Shown here: positions 33,947 to 43,102 of the stretch, in pieces
Numbering within the stretch: position 1 is the stretch's first letter
Layout: each line of letters starts with the position of its first letter
Notes under the pieces: model-generated
The model's input: only the letters and a program-made list of their open reading frames with translations
The model's database searches: none
What the model was told of the DNA's origin: nothing
Position numbers and translations under genes: made by a program
Assembly (NCBI RefSeq): GCF_000308575.1
Contig: NZ_BAFZ01000068.1
Location: 62,001 to 126,000, forward strand
Reading direction: 5' to 3'
Source of the DNA: Nocardia exalbida NBRC 100660
GTDB lineage: Bacteria > Actinomycetota > Actinomycetes > Mycobacteriales > Mycobacteriaceae
Length of the DNA: 64,000 bases

Positions 33947-33952
33947 TACCCT
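33947..33952 (+). promoter_or_regulatory. Leaderless -10 element of jetA
   Basis: TACCCT, seven bases, then GTG 33960, with no ribosome binding site. The Wadjet genes thus appear to have their own promoter. Confidence 0.55.
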
Positions 33953-33959
33953 GTTCCCG

Positions 33960-35672
33960 GTGACCGACTCCGCTGACAGCTGTGCCGACACCCGCTGGGA
34001 CGACCGGCTGCGGCTGTTCTCCTTCGCCACCGCCGAACGGCGCGCCGACTACCTGCGGGTGCTGCGCGCGTTCGACAGTGCGCGCGCGGCGTACGTGGTG
34101 CTGCTGCATGCCGACGACGTCGCGGAGTGGATCGGACGCAATGGAAATTCGCTGCGCACGCCCGATCTGGTGGCTACGAACCAACCGGTCGCGATGGCCG
34201 GTGGTGAGGAGCACGCCGGGGAATCGCGAAGGTCCGCGAGCCCGCACGAAGGCGGCCGACGGGAACCGGAGACCGACGCGCCGGACCGATCCCCGGAGAC
34301 CAGCGGCCCGGCGGCGGGCCCACGCCTGACGGCCGCCGAGATCGGTCCGCTGCTCGACCAGCTGCACCAGTGGGGCGTGCTGGAGCGCAGTTACGACGGA
34401 ACCCGCGCCGCGACGCTGGCCGAATATCGCAACCGGCACTACGTATACCAGTTCTCCCAGGCCGGATTCCAGGCATACCGGGCGGTCGCCGGTGTGCTCA
34501 GCGCACGCCTCGACGATGCCTCGTTGTCGCGCTTGGTCCTGCCGGAATTGCTGGCCGATCTGCACACCCTGGCCGAGGCCAACCGGGCGGGCGACGCCGA
34601 ACGCGTCTACCGCACGCTGCGCCGCCTCGACACCGCGCTGTCCGACCTGGCCGCCCGCGCGGCGCACTTCTATCTGGGGCTCGGCGACCTGGTGCGCACC
34701 ACCGAGATCACCCCCGAATCGTTTCTCGCACACAAGGACGCGCTGCTGGCGCACATGCGTGAGTTCAGCCTCGACCTGGCCCGGTTCACCCCGCGACTGG
34801 CGGCCGCCATCGCCGAGATCGAGGAGACCGGCGTCGAGGACCTGATCGACCGCGCGGCCCGTTGCGACGAACGAGTGCTGCTGGGCATCGAGGAACGCCG
34901 ATCGGATTGGCAGGCCAGGTGGGACGGACTGCGGACCTGGTTCGTCGCGTCCGGCGGCGGAGAGCCTGCGGGCACCACGGAGGCCGAGCGGCTGCGCGAG
35001 GCCACCATGAGCGCCATCGCCGCGGTGCTGTCGTTGCTGCGCCGGGTCACCGAGACGCGGCGCGGCGGGGTCAGCCGGGAGTCGGCGCTACGGCATCTGG
35101 CGGGCTGGTTCACCGCGGCGCCGAGCGCGGACAGCGCCCACGCCCTGTTCGACGCGGTGTTCGGGCTGGGCAAGCCGCGGCATCTGGCGATGGAACACCC
35201 GGACGCCGACGTGATCCCGGCGATCCGGTCCTGGTGGGACGCACCGCCGTTGGAGATCTCACGCACGCTCGCCGAGACCGGGCGCCCGCCCTCGGCGGGT
35301 GCGCCGGCCCGCATCCACCGCAACGACGCCGGTATCCGGCGTCTGCGCGAGGCACAGTTGGACGCGCAGCGGGCCCGCGCCGAGGCCGCCCGGTCACTGG
35401 CTTCCGGCGACCTGCACGAACGGGTGCTGGACGAACGGGAAACCGAAGTGCTGCTGCGGTTGCTGGACGCCGCGTCGACCGCGTGGGTTCCGGTGCGCGG
35501 CCGGGTGGCGGGCACCACCGGTTCCGACAGCGGCGTCACCCTGACGGTGTCCGAGCACGACGGCCCGACCGTCGTGCGCACCACCCGCGGGCTGCTGCGG
35601 TTGAACAACCGCGCGCTGAAGATCGAGCAGACGACCGGAGCACGGTCGCGCCCGCGCGGGGAGCGCCGCTGA
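33960..35672 (+). CDS. jetA: Wadjet type II subunit JetA (TIGR02677, DUF2397; MukF-like kleisin)
   Basis: A 570-residue protein of the DUF2397 family. The start RLRLFSFATAERRADYLRVLRAF and the winged-helix region LLDQLHQWGVLERSYDG...TLAEYRNRHYVYQFS are typical. The long helical middle and the end (SEHDGPTVVRTTRGLLRLNNR) also fit. In Wadjet, JetA is the kleisin that bridges the SMC-like JetC and holds JetB. The complex extrudes loops of small circular DNA, and JetD then cleaves it. Here about 60 residues of low-complexity sequence (roughly 63-125, rich in Glu, Arg, Ser and Pro) sit between the first helix and the winged-helix part. The stop shares a base with the jetB start. Confidence 0.92.
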   Translation: MTDSADSCADTRWDDRLRLFSFATAERRADYLRVLRAFDSARAAYVVLLHADDVAEWIGRNGNSLRTPDLVATNQPVAMAGGEEHAGESRRSASPHEGGRREPETDAPDRSPETSGPAAGPRLTAAEIGPLLDQLHQWGVLERSYDGTRAATLAEYRNRHYVYQFSQAGFQAYRAVAGVLSARLDDASLSRLVLPELLADLHTLAEANRAGDAERVYRTLRRLDTALSDLAARAAHFYLGLGDLVRTTEITPESFLAHKDALLAHMREFSLDLARFTPRLAAAIAEIEETGVEDLIDRAARCDERVLLGIEERRSDWQARWDGLRTWFVASGGGEPAGTTEAERLREATMSAIAAVLSLLRRVTETRRGGVSRESALRHLAGWFTAAPSADSAHALFDAVFGLGKPRHLAMEHPDADVIPAIRSWWDAPPLEISRTLAETGRPPSAGAPARIHRNDAGIRRLREAQLDAQRARAEAARSLASGDLHERVLDERETEVLLRLLDAASTAWVPVRGRVAGTTGSDSGVTLTVSEHDGPTVVRTTRGLLRLNNRALKIEQTTGARSRPRGERR

Positions 35673-37093
35673 TGCACGGACGCGCCATCGACGCACTCGC
35701 GCTGGACAATTATCAACGCGCGGCCCGGGTCATCCTGGCCAACCACCTGGTGACCCGCACCTATCCGGACCGGATCGCGCTGCCGCTGATCCGGCGCTGG
35801 GCCACCGAGCTGCGCGAGGACCTGGCCGAATTGTTCGGCTATCGGCTCGAAGTCACCGAGACGACGGCACGCGTCTTCCCGGTACTGGACCGCCTCGACG
35901 CGGGCAGGCCCGCGCGCACGCCCGCCGAGCGCGTCTTCGACCGCCGCCGCTACGCCTACCTGGCGCTCGCGCTCGCCGCACTGGGGCGGGCCGGGGACCA
36001 GATCACGTTGTCGGAGCTGGCCGATCAGGTCGCGACCTACGCGAGCCGGGTGGACGGCCTGGAGCTGGCCACCGACCGGGCCGCCGACCGCGACGCGTTC
36101 GTCGACGCGGTGGGCTGGCTGACCGCACGCGGCGCGCTCGCCTTGGCCGACGGTGACGCGGGTGGGTGGGCCAGCGATCCGGATGCCGGTGAGGCGCTCT
36201 ACGACATCGACCGGCCGGTGGTCTTCGCGCTGTTCCGGCCGCCGCGGGCATTGCAGCATCTGCACAGCGTGTGTGGGCTGCTCGGCGAGGAGGCTACGGG
36301 CACCACCGTTTCCGCCCCCGGGACGGCCGGAGCCGAGATCGCGCGCCGGGTGCGCAGGGCGCTGGTCGAACAGCCGGTGGTGTACGCCGAGGACCTCGCG
36401 CCCGAAGAGCGCCCCGCCCTCGCCCAGGAGCGGCTGGTCGCGGAGGTCGAGCTGTTCACCGGGCTGCGCGCCGAACGCCGTGCCGAGGGCGTCGCGCTGA
36501 TCGACACCTCTGGGCGGCTGTCGGACGTCCGTTTCCCGGGGACCGGTACGCTCGCGCAGGTCGCTTTACTGCTGGCGGGTGAGATCGCCGACCGGGTATT
36601 GGATATCGATCAACCGTTGCCGCGACGCCACACCGCCGCGGAGCCGGATGCGGCCCTGGCCGACCAGCTCGATGAAGCGATCCCCGAATCCACGGTGTTC
36701 GCACCGCTGGCCGAGGCGCGTGCACCGGCGGCACCTGCCGACGATCTCGATCCGCCGGATGACATCCAGGGACAGGAGGATCGGCTCACGCCCGGCTATC
36801 CGCTGATCGAGCGGACCTGGTTGCGCGAGACGGTGCAGGCACTGGCCGACCGGTACGGCACGACCTTCGCCGCGCAGTGGCAGGCCGACGTCGCGCGCCT
36901 CACCACCGAGGTGGTGGCCCTGCTGGAACGACTACGGCTGGTCCGGACGACCGAGGAGGGACTGCTCGTGCTGCCTGCCCTGGCCCGCTACCGTGGCGCG
37001 GTCGTGACGGTCCGCACCAAGCGGGCCGCGGAACTGTTCGTCACCGCGGCCGACACCTACGGGCCCGGCGGTACCGGCACGGAAGGGAACTGA
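35672..37093 (+). CDS. jetB: Wadjet type II subunit JetB (TIGR02678, DUF2398; MukE-like)
   Basis: A 473-residue protein of the DUF2398 family. The conserved N-terminus (NYQRAARVILANHLVTRTYPD) and the winged-helix blocks PAERVFDRRRYAYLALALAALGR and YPLIERTWLRETVQALADRYG are present. JetB is the KITE-type subunit that attaches to the JetA kleisin. ATG 35672 overlaps the jetA stop by one base (TGATG), and jetC follows after three bases, which gives tight coupling. Residues 315-345 are an acidic, Pro-rich linker (LDPPDDIQGQEDRL region). Confidence 0.92.
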   Translation: MHGRAIDALALDNYQRAARVILANHLVTRTYPDRIALPLIRRWATELREDLAELFGYRLEVTETTARVFPVLDRLDAGRPARTPAERVFDRRRYAYLALALAALGRAGDQITLSELADQVATYASRVDGLELATDRAADRDAFVDAVGWLTARGALALADGDAGGWASDPDAGEALYDIDRPVVFALFRPPRALQHLHSVCGLLGEEATGTTVSAPGTAGAEIARRVRRALVEQPVVYAEDLAPEERPALAQERLVAEVELFTGLRAERRAEGVALIDTSGRLSDVRFPGTGTLAQVALLLAGEIADRVLDIDQPLPRRHTAAEPDAALADQLDEAIPESTVFAPLAEARAPAAPADDLDPPDDIQGQEDRLTPGYPLIERTWLRETVQALADRYGTTFAAQWQADVARLTTEVVALLERLRLVRTTEEGLLVLPALARYRGAVVTVRTKRAAELFVTAADTYGPGGTGTEGN

Positions 37094-37096
37094 GGG

Positions 37097-40000
37097 ATGT
37101 CGCTCATTCACGGCGGAGTGCGGTTCACCCCGACCCGCGCCGGGATCGTCAACCTGTGGGACTACCGCGACCAGGAGTTCTGTTTCGCGGACGGCAGATT
37201 GGTGCTGCGCGGGCCGAACGGGTCGGGCAAGACCAAAGCGCTGGAGGTGCTGTTCCCGTTCGTGCTGGACGGGCGGATCGAGCCGCGCAGGCTCAATCCG
37301 TTCGCCGGCGAGGAACGCACGATGAAGTCGAATCTGCTCTACCGCAAGCAGGACTCGGCCTATTCCTATGTCTGGATGGAGTTCGCGCGCGGTCGCTGGG
37401 AGGACCCCGAGGCGGTCACCGTCGGCATCGGCATGCGCGCCACCCGTTCCTCGGACAAGGTGACCCGCTGGTATTTCGTCGCCGACGGACGGGTCGGCGT
37501 CGATTTCTCCCTGATCGGCCCGGACGACCGGCCGTTCACCCGTAAACAACTCGCCGAGCAGATCGGCACCGACTCGATCGTCGACCGGCCGGTGGACTAT
37601 CGCAACGCCATCGACGCGCGCATGTTCGGTCTCGGCACGCAGCGCTACGACCAGCTGATCAATCTGATCCTCACGCTCCGCCGCCCGCAGCTGGCCAAGA
37701 ACCTGGACCCGCGCGGGCTGTCGCAGGCGCTCACCGACGGCCTGCGCCCGCTCGACGAGCAGCTGATCCTGGACGCCGCCCGGTCGTTCAGCGATATGGA
37801 GGAGGTCGGGCGCACCCTGGAGGGTTTGGTGCACGCCGACACCGCGACGCGGGCCTTCGTCGAGGTGTACCGCAAATATCTTGCGGTGCAAGCGAAGACC
37901 GACGTCGACCAGGTCCGCGTGCGGCTGGACGCGGTGACCCATGCCAGTACGGCGCTGTTCGCCGCCACGGCCCTGCGTGAGCGCAGGGACACCGAGCGCG
38001 CCGCCGCCGAGGCCCGCGCCGAGGATGCCGACCGCGCCTACGAGCAGGCCCTCGCCGATCGGGAAAACCTCCAGCGCTCCAGCGCCTACGAGGGCAAACA
38101 GCAGCTCGACGACCTGGCCGACGCGGTGCGGCGCCTGGAGACCTCGGCGGGTGTGCACGCCGACAAGGCGCTCAAGGCCCGCCAGACCCTGGACCAGCGG
38201 ACCGTGGAGGCCGAGCGCGCGCGAACCGCGGTGCGCACCGCCGCGGCCGCGCTCGCCCGCGGCGAGGACGACCTGCGCGGCGCGGCGCAGGAGGCGGGGA
38301 TCGCGTGGGCGCCGCTGCCGGAATCGATCCGGGCCGAGCAGCTCACCGCGGCGGTGCGTGGGCACGCCGAGGAACGCGACGCCGACGTGCGTGCGGTCCG
38401 CAAGGCGGTGGGGGCGATGGAGACCGCCGCCGCCGAACGTACCAGGGCCGAGCGGCTGTGCGAGCGCGCGAACGAGCTGCGTGACGCGGCCGCGGCGGAG
38501 GTCGCGCACGCCGAAGCGAAGGTCGCGTTGACCCGCTCCGAGGCCGCGGCCGCGTTGCGCGCCTGGTGGGACGAGCACAACGAGGTCTACACCCCGGTGC
38601 GCGCCGGTCTTTTCGAGGCGCTGAACTCGGCGCTGGCCGAGGCCGGTTCGGATGCGCCGACCATCGGCGAGGTGCTGACCGAGCGCACCGAGCCGCTGCT
38701 CGAGGAGATTCGCGGCCGCCGCCAGGACGCACGCGCCCGCGTGGCCGCGGCGGCGGCGCGGGGCAGTGAGCTGAGCGCCGAACACGAACGAGTGACGGCC
38801 CGGCGAGACGACGCGCCACCGGCATTCGCGGGCCGCCGCGGCCGGACCGGCGACCGGCCCGGGGCTCCGCTGTGGCGGCTGGTGCGCTTCGCGGACGGCG
38901 TGACGCCCGAGTCCGCGGCGGGCATCGAGGCCGCACTGCACGCCGCGAATCTGCTGGACGCCTGGGTCTGCCCGGAGGGCGAGCTGCCGCCGGACTACGA
39001 CTGCGATCAGTTCCTGGTACCGCTGCCCGCGCCGGAGCGCCCGAACGGTCGCACACTCGCCGACGTGCTGGTCATAGAGGACGATTCCGACATCATGACG
39101 GTGCCGCGGCAGGTCGTCGCCGACGTGCTCGCCTCCATCGCCCTGCACGAGGGCGCGGGCGAGCCGGAAGGGCCGGTGACGATCGGAGCGGACGGAGCGT
39201 TCCGGCAAGGCGTGCAGGTCGGCAGGCACCGCAAGACCGACGCCGAATTCATCGGCGCCACCGCGCGGGCCAGGCGCCGCGAGCTCCGCTCGGCCGAGTT
39301 GGCCGCGGCCGTGGCGGCCGCGGACGAGGACCGGCGCGCCGCCGAACAGCAGGAGGCCGCCGCCACCACCGAACTCGCGCGAATCTCCGCCGCCGCCAAG
39401 GCGCTTCCGCGCCCGGCCACGGTGACCACGGCCTTGCGCGCGGTATCCGAGGCCGCGGGCGTGCTGCGATCGCGGGCGGAGGCCGTCGCCCACGCCGAGC
39501 GCGATCTCGACCGAGCGGTCGCGGAACTGTCCGCCGCGGACAAGAAGCTGCGCGCCGCCGCCACCACCCACCGCACACCGCGCACGGCCCAGGAGATCGA
39601 CGCCCTCGCCGCCGCCATCCGGCACTTCGAGAACACCGGCACGGGACTGCTGCGGCTGCGCGGCGACCACGAGCGAGAGCGGGAGCGCGAACGCGAAGCC
39701 GCCGACCGCTTGACCGAGGCCGCCGACCTGGCCGAGGCGTTCACCGAAGAGGCCGAGGCCGCGCGCACCGGCTACCAGGAACAACTGCGCAAGCTGGAGA
39801 CCCTGCGCGATGCCCTCGGCGCGGGCGCGGCCGATATCGACCGCGAACTGGAACAGGCCCGGCAGCGGATCGAGGCGACCAGGTCCGAGCAGAAAGCCGC
39901 CCGCAAGGCCGCCAACCAGGCCATCGAGGCGGTCGGCGACGCCGAGGCCGCCTACCGGACCGCGCATGAGTCTCTCGCCACCGCGCTCACCGAGGTGCTG

Positions 40001-41287
40001 GCGGAGGTTCGGGCTCTCGCGCCCTACGCTCAACCGGATCTGCTGAGGTTGCTGGGCGCGGCGCCCGAGGGCCGCTGGCCCAGCAGCGACGCGGCGTGGT
40101 CGACGCCCGAGCAACTGCTGTACCGGATCTCGACGGCGGGACCGGAGGCGGCACCGCGCGTCCTGCCCGACGAAGTCCACGCGCTGTTCGACAGCCTCAC
40201 CGCGGCGACCGCGGCGGTGCGCGCGGGCGAGGCGACGCGCAAGTCCACGCGCACGGCGGTGACCGCGGCGTTGCAGGAATTCGACGCCGCGCTGGCCGGT
40301 TCGGGCCGCGATTACCGGCTGCAGTGGGACGCCGCCGACGGCCTCACCGTCGTCCAGGTGCACGACGAGAACGGGGTCTCCGCGCTGGCCGACTTCGCCA
40401 CCCGCATCGACGCCGCGCGCCGTGACCAGGAACTTCTGCTGACCGACGCCGAGCGTCGCATCCTGGAGGATGCGCTGCTGACCGGCCTGGCCCAGCAGAT
40501 CCACGAACGCACGAGCGACGCACGCGATCTCATCGCCAGAATGGGCGCGGAGATGAAGCAGCGACGGATGTCCTCGGGCAACACCATCGGCGTGCACTGG
40601 GTGCTCGCCGACAGCCTGTCCGACGCGGCGCGGGCGATGTGCAAGCTGCTGGACCGGGATGCCTCGGCGCTGACGGCGGAGGACCTGGCGGCTATCCGGG
40701 CGCACTTCGCCGCCGAGATCCGGGCCGCGCGGGCCGCGCACCCGGAACGCTCCTACCCCGAGATCCTGGCCGCGACGCTGGATTACCGCACCTGGCGGGT
40801 GTTCTCGTTCACGTTGATCTCCGCCGACGGCAGCGAGGACAAACTCACCGTGGCCCGGCACAGCGCGCTCTCTGGCGGGGAGCAGTCGGTGTCGTTGCAC
40901 CTGCCGCTGTTCGCCGCGGCGCACGTCATGCTCGATTCGGCCGACCCGCAGGCCCCGCGCCTGCTGGCGCTGGACGAGGCGTTCGCGGGCGTCGACGACA
41001 ACGGCCGCAGTGAATTGCTCGGGTTGAGCGTGCAATTCGACCTCGATCTCTTCATGACCGGCTACGACCTGTGGATCACCTATCCGCACGTCCCGGCGTG
41101 CGCGCACTACGACTTGGCGCACGCGGCGGCCGAGAACACCGTCAGCGCGACATTGCTGGTGTGGGACAGTGGCGATTTGCTCGCCGAACACGACGGAACC
41201 GACCTCACCGCCGCGCTCGGCTCGCCCGATCGCCGCCGGGTACCCACCACGATCGAAGGCGGCCTGGAACTCACACCGGTGACTTAG
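37097..41287 (+). CDS. jetC: Wadjet type II SMC-like ATPase JetC (TIGR02680)
   Basis: A 1396-residue SMC-like protein, full length for TIGR02680. Walker A is LRGPNGSGKTKALE (GPNGSGKT at 39-46). Two long coiled-coil arms rich in Ala, Glu and Arg flank a hinge-like region around residues 560-690. The C-terminal head has the ABC signature ALSGGEQSVSLHLPLF (about 1256) and Walker B RLLALDEAFAGVDDNGRSELL (about 1290). All ATPase motifs are intact, so the motor should work. The expected fourth gene, the JetD nuclease (DUF2399), does not follow: the next gene is convergent and starts 27 bases on. Confidence 0.95.
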   Translation: MSLIHGGVRFTPTRAGIVNLWDYRDQEFCFADGRLVLRGPNGSGKTKALEVLFPFVLDGRIEPRRLNPFAGEERTMKSNLLYRKQDSAYSYVWMEFARGRWEDPEAVTVGIGMRATRSSDKVTRWYFVADGRVGVDFSLIGPDDRPFTRKQLAEQIGTDSIVDRPVDYRNAIDARMFGLGTQRYDQLINLILTLRRPQLAKNLDPRGLSQALTDGLRPLDEQLILDAARSFSDMEEVGRTLEGLVHADTATRAFVEVYRKYLAVQAKTDVDQVRVRLDAVTHASTALFAATALRERRDTERAAAEARAEDADRAYEQALADRENLQRSSAYEGKQQLDDLADAVRRLETSAGVHADKALKARQTLDQRTVEAERARTAVRTAAAALARGEDDLRGAAQEAGIAWAPLPESIRAEQLTAAVRGHAEERDADVRAVRKAVGAMETAAAERTRAERLCERANELRDAAAAEVAHAEAKVALTRSEAAAALRAWWDEHNEVYTPVRAGLFEALNSALAEAGSDAPTIGEVLTERTEPLLEEIRGRRQDARARVAAAAARGSELSAEHERVTARRDDAPPAFAGRRGRTGDRPGAPLWRLVRFADGVTPESAAGIEAALHAANLLDAWVCPEGELPPDYDCDQFLVPLPAPERPNGRTLADVLVIEDDSDIMTVPRQVVADVLASIALHEGAGEPEGPVTIGADGAFRQGVQVGRHRKTDAEFIGATARARRRELRSAELAAAVAAADEDRRAAEQQEAAATTELARISAAAKALPRPATVTTALRAVSEAAGVLRSRAEAVAHAERDLDRAVAELSAADKKLRAAATTHRTPRTAQEIDALAAAIRHFENTGTGLLRLRGDHEREREREREAADRLTEAADLAEAFTEEAEAARTGYQEQLRKLETLRDALGAGAADIDRELEQARQRIEATRSEQKAARKAANQAIEAVGDAEAAYRTAHESLATALTEVLAEVRALAPYAQPDLLRLLGAAPEGRWPSSDAAWSTPEQLLYRISTAGPEAAPRVLPDEVHALFDSLTAATAAVRAGEATRKSTRTAVTAALQEFDAALAGSGRDYRLQWDAADGLTVVQVHDENGVSALADFATRIDAARRDQELLLTDAERRILEDALLTGLAQQIHERTSDARDLIARMGAEMKQRRMSSGNTIGVHWVLADSLSDAARAMCKLLDRDASALTAEDLAAIRAHFAAEIRAARAAHPERSYPEILAATLDYRTWRVFSFTLISADGSEDKLTVARHSALSGGEQSVSLHLPLFAAAHVMLDSADPQAPRLLALDEAFAGVDDNGRSELLGLSVQFDLDLFMTGYDLWITYPHVPACAHYDLAHAAAENTVSATLLVWDSGDLLAEHDGTDLTAALGSPDRRRVPTTIEGGLELTPVT

Positions 41288-41314
41288 CCGTCCGGAATCA
41301 CCGACCGGCGGCGA

Positions 41315-41629
41315 TCAGGCCGTTGTTTCGCGGCGGGCGGCGTCGAGCAAGGTGTCCAGCAGGCCGGGAAAGCGGGCGTCCAGGTCAGCGCGACGCAGGG
41401 ACAACAGCAGTTCCCGGCCGGAGGGCCGCTGCCAGATCACTCCGGCATCGCGCAGCACCCGCCAGTGGTGGGTCAGGTTCGACTTGGCGACCTCCGGCAG
41501 CACCGAGCCGCAGGTGTGCTCGCCGCCGTCGGCCAGTATCCGCACCACCCGCAGCCGCAGCGGGTTGCCCAGGGCGGTGAGCACATTCGTCAGCTGGATC
41601 TGGGCTCGCTCGGGATGTGCCGCGATCAC
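41315..41629 (-). CDS. ArsR family transcriptional regulator
   Basis: A 104-residue winged-helix regulator. QLTNVLTALGNPLRLRVVRIL opens the domain and SNLTHHWRVLRDAGVIWQRPSGRELLLSL holds the recognition helix and wing. The Cys pair of metal sensors is absent, so it probably does not sense metal. GTG 41629 is preferred over a TTG 20 codons upstream, since that longer version would run through the operator-like repeats. A TAACCT box ends seven bases before the GTG. It is divergent from an SDR gene, which it probably represses. Confidence 0.85.
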   Translation of the reverse strand: MIAAHPERAQIQLTNVLTALGNPLRLRVVRILADGGEHTCGSVLPEVAKSNLTHHWRVLRDAGVIWQRPSGRELLLSLRRADLDARFPGLLDTLLDAARRETTA

Positions 41630-41636
41630 GCGAACC

Positions 41637-41642
41637 AGGTTA
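41637..41642 (-). promoter_or_regulatory. Leaderless -10 element of the ArsR gene
   Basis: TAACCT on the minus strand, seven bases, then GTG 41629. Confidence 0.5.
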
Positions 41643-41659
41643 GCGCGACAGTTGACATA

Positions 41660-41688
41660 CAGTCGAACTGTACGTAAGTATTCGTACA
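41660..41688. promoter_or_regulatory. Operator-like inverted repeats between ArsR and SDR genes
   Basis: TGTACG (41669-41674) and CGTACA (41683-41688) are perfect arms around eight bases. ACAGT-CGA-ACTGT partly overlaps on the left side. The position between two divergent promoters fits an ArsR-type autoregulatory site. Confidence 0.55.
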
Positions 41689-41713
41689 ATTAGATGATCT
41701 CTGGGAGGTTCTC

Positions 41714-42484
41714 ATGGGCGCCGGCATCGATCGCTTCGACGGCAAGATCGCCTTGATCACCGGTGGATCCAGCGGCATGGGCCTGGCCACCGCACGACGC
41801 CTGCTCACCGAAGGCGCGCACGTGGTCATCACCGGCCGCGACAAGGGCCGCCTCGACGCCGCGGCCGCGCAGCTCGGTGGCGCCGACCGCGTTCTCGCGG
41901 TGGCCGGTGACGCGGCCGACCTCGGCGATCTCGACACGCTCGTCTCGGCCGTGGCGCAACGGCACGGACGGCTGGACGTCGTCTTCGCGAACGCGGGCAT
42001 CGCGGCGTTCCAGCCGACCGAGACCATCACCGAAGCCGAGTTCGGCCGCGTGGTGGACACCAACTTCAAAGGGGTGTTCTTCACCATCCAGAAGACCCTC
42101 CCCCTGATGGCGGAGCACGGGGCGATCGTCGTCAACGCCTCCTGGGCGCTGCATCGCGGGGTACCGGGCGCGTCCCTCTACTCGGCGACCAAGGCGGCCG
42201 TGCACAATTTGGCACGCAGCCTCGCCGCCGAATTGGCACCCCGAGGCATCCGGGTGAACTCCGTCAGTCCCGGCTACATCGCGACACCGTCGTTCCGCGC
42301 GAACGTCTCCGCCGAGGCGCAGGCCGCGATCAGTGCCACGGTGGCGGCGGGGCGCGTCGGCACCGCCGAGAACGTGGCCGACGCCGTTGCCTTCCTCGCG
42401 TCCGGCGAGGCGTCGTACATCAACGGGCAGGACCTGCTCGTCGACGGCGGCCTGATCACCGCCGTTCCCGACCCGATGGTCTAG
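41714..42484 (+). CDS. SDR family oxidoreductase
   Basis: A 256-residue short-chain dehydrogenase. The cofactor loop is TGGSSGMGLA, followed by ITGRDKGR (the Arg suggests NADP), NAG at FANAGIAAF, and the active site VVNASWALHRGVPGASLYSATKAAV with Ser, Tyr and Lys. The C-terminus (YINGQDLLVDGGL) is typical. GGGAGG stands before the ATG. It is divergent from an ArsR regulator, and such ArsR-SDR pairs are common in actinomycetes. The substrate is unknown. Confidence 0.92.
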   Translation: MGAGIDRFDGKIALITGGSSGMGLATARRLLTEGAHVVITGRDKGRLDAAAAQLGGADRVLAVAGDAADLGDLDTLVSAVAQRHGRLDVVFANAGIAAFQPTETITEAEFGRVVDTNFKGVFFTIQKTLPLMAEHGAIVVNASWALHRGVPGASLYSATKAAVHNLARSLAAELAPRGIRVNSVSPGYIATPSFRANVSAEAQAAISATVAAGRVGTAENVADAVAFLASGEASYINGQDLLVDGGLITAVPDPMV

Positions 42485-42571
42485 CGCGCTCGGCCGGGAG
42501 GTGTCGGCGCGCCCTCGCATAGGGCGTCATCGGCGGGCAGCCCGGCACGGTGGCCGACGTGAACCCGCCGG

Positions 42572-43102
42572 TTACCGCACGCTGGCGTCGGGCAGCATGG
42601 GCGGGCACGGCGCGCCGGGTACCGTCTGCAACTCGAAGTGCCAATACTCGTTCTCGAATGTCCGGCACAGCCCCCATCGGTAACCGTTCACCTCGAGCCA
42701 CCGCGCGCCCTGCTGCGGACCGACATCGATCGCCTGGCCGGAGACGTGGGTGGACTCCTCCGGCGGCAGCACCCACCGGCGCGCGTCGTCCGGGCCGTAG
42801 GTCGCCAGACCGTCCTCCCACAGCGCCTGCTGCTCGGCGGGCGTCCGGTATCCGGACGTGATGGACAGGGGCACACCCTGCGCGTGCGCCTCGCGTTCGG
42901 CGAGGGTGTACGCGAGCGCCAACGGGGGATCGAGCCCATCGGTCCCGGCCGCCGACCCGACCGACCCCCGCTGCTCGATGACGGCGGCGGCGTCGGCCTG
43001 CGCGGGCCCCGCCTGCGCACCGGTCGCGGTCGCGACCAGCGCGGGTAGCGCCACCGATAGACCGACCAGCATCCGACTCCGACCAGCGATCCCAAGCACC
43101 AT
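42572..43102 (-). CDS. Secreted D-alanyl-D-alanine carboxypeptidase, M15/VanY family
   Basis: A 176-residue exported zinc peptidase that trims the last D-Ala of peptidoglycan stem peptides. The signal peptide covers about residues 1-32 (LVGLSVALPALVATATGAQAG). Family motifs are SITSGYRTPAEQQALW, the zinc ligands in ESTHVSGQAIDVG (His and Asp) and the final EYWHFELQ (catalytic Glu/His region). It is short for the family, with only the catalytic domain. Cysteines (LCRTF, PGAPCPP) may form a disulfide outside the cell. Confidence 0.92.
   Translation of the reverse strand: MVLGIAGRSRMLVGLSVALPALVATATGAQAGPAQADAAAVIEQRGSVGSAAGTDGLDPPLALAYTLAEREAHAQGVPLSITSGYRTPAEQQALWEDGLATYGPDDARRWVLPPEESTHVSGQAIDVGPQQGARWLEVNGYRWGLCRTFENEYWHFELQTVPGAPCPPMLPDASVR

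Noticed and set aside
36932..41191. A 1419-codon open frame on the minus strand opposite jetC
   Set aside because: Antisense shadow of the SMC-like gene; it is Arg/Gly-rich with no motifs.
41288..42571. A hidden or broken jetD downstream of jetC
   Set aside because: The space is filled by a good ArsR gene and a good SDR gene; no frame resembles DUF2399.
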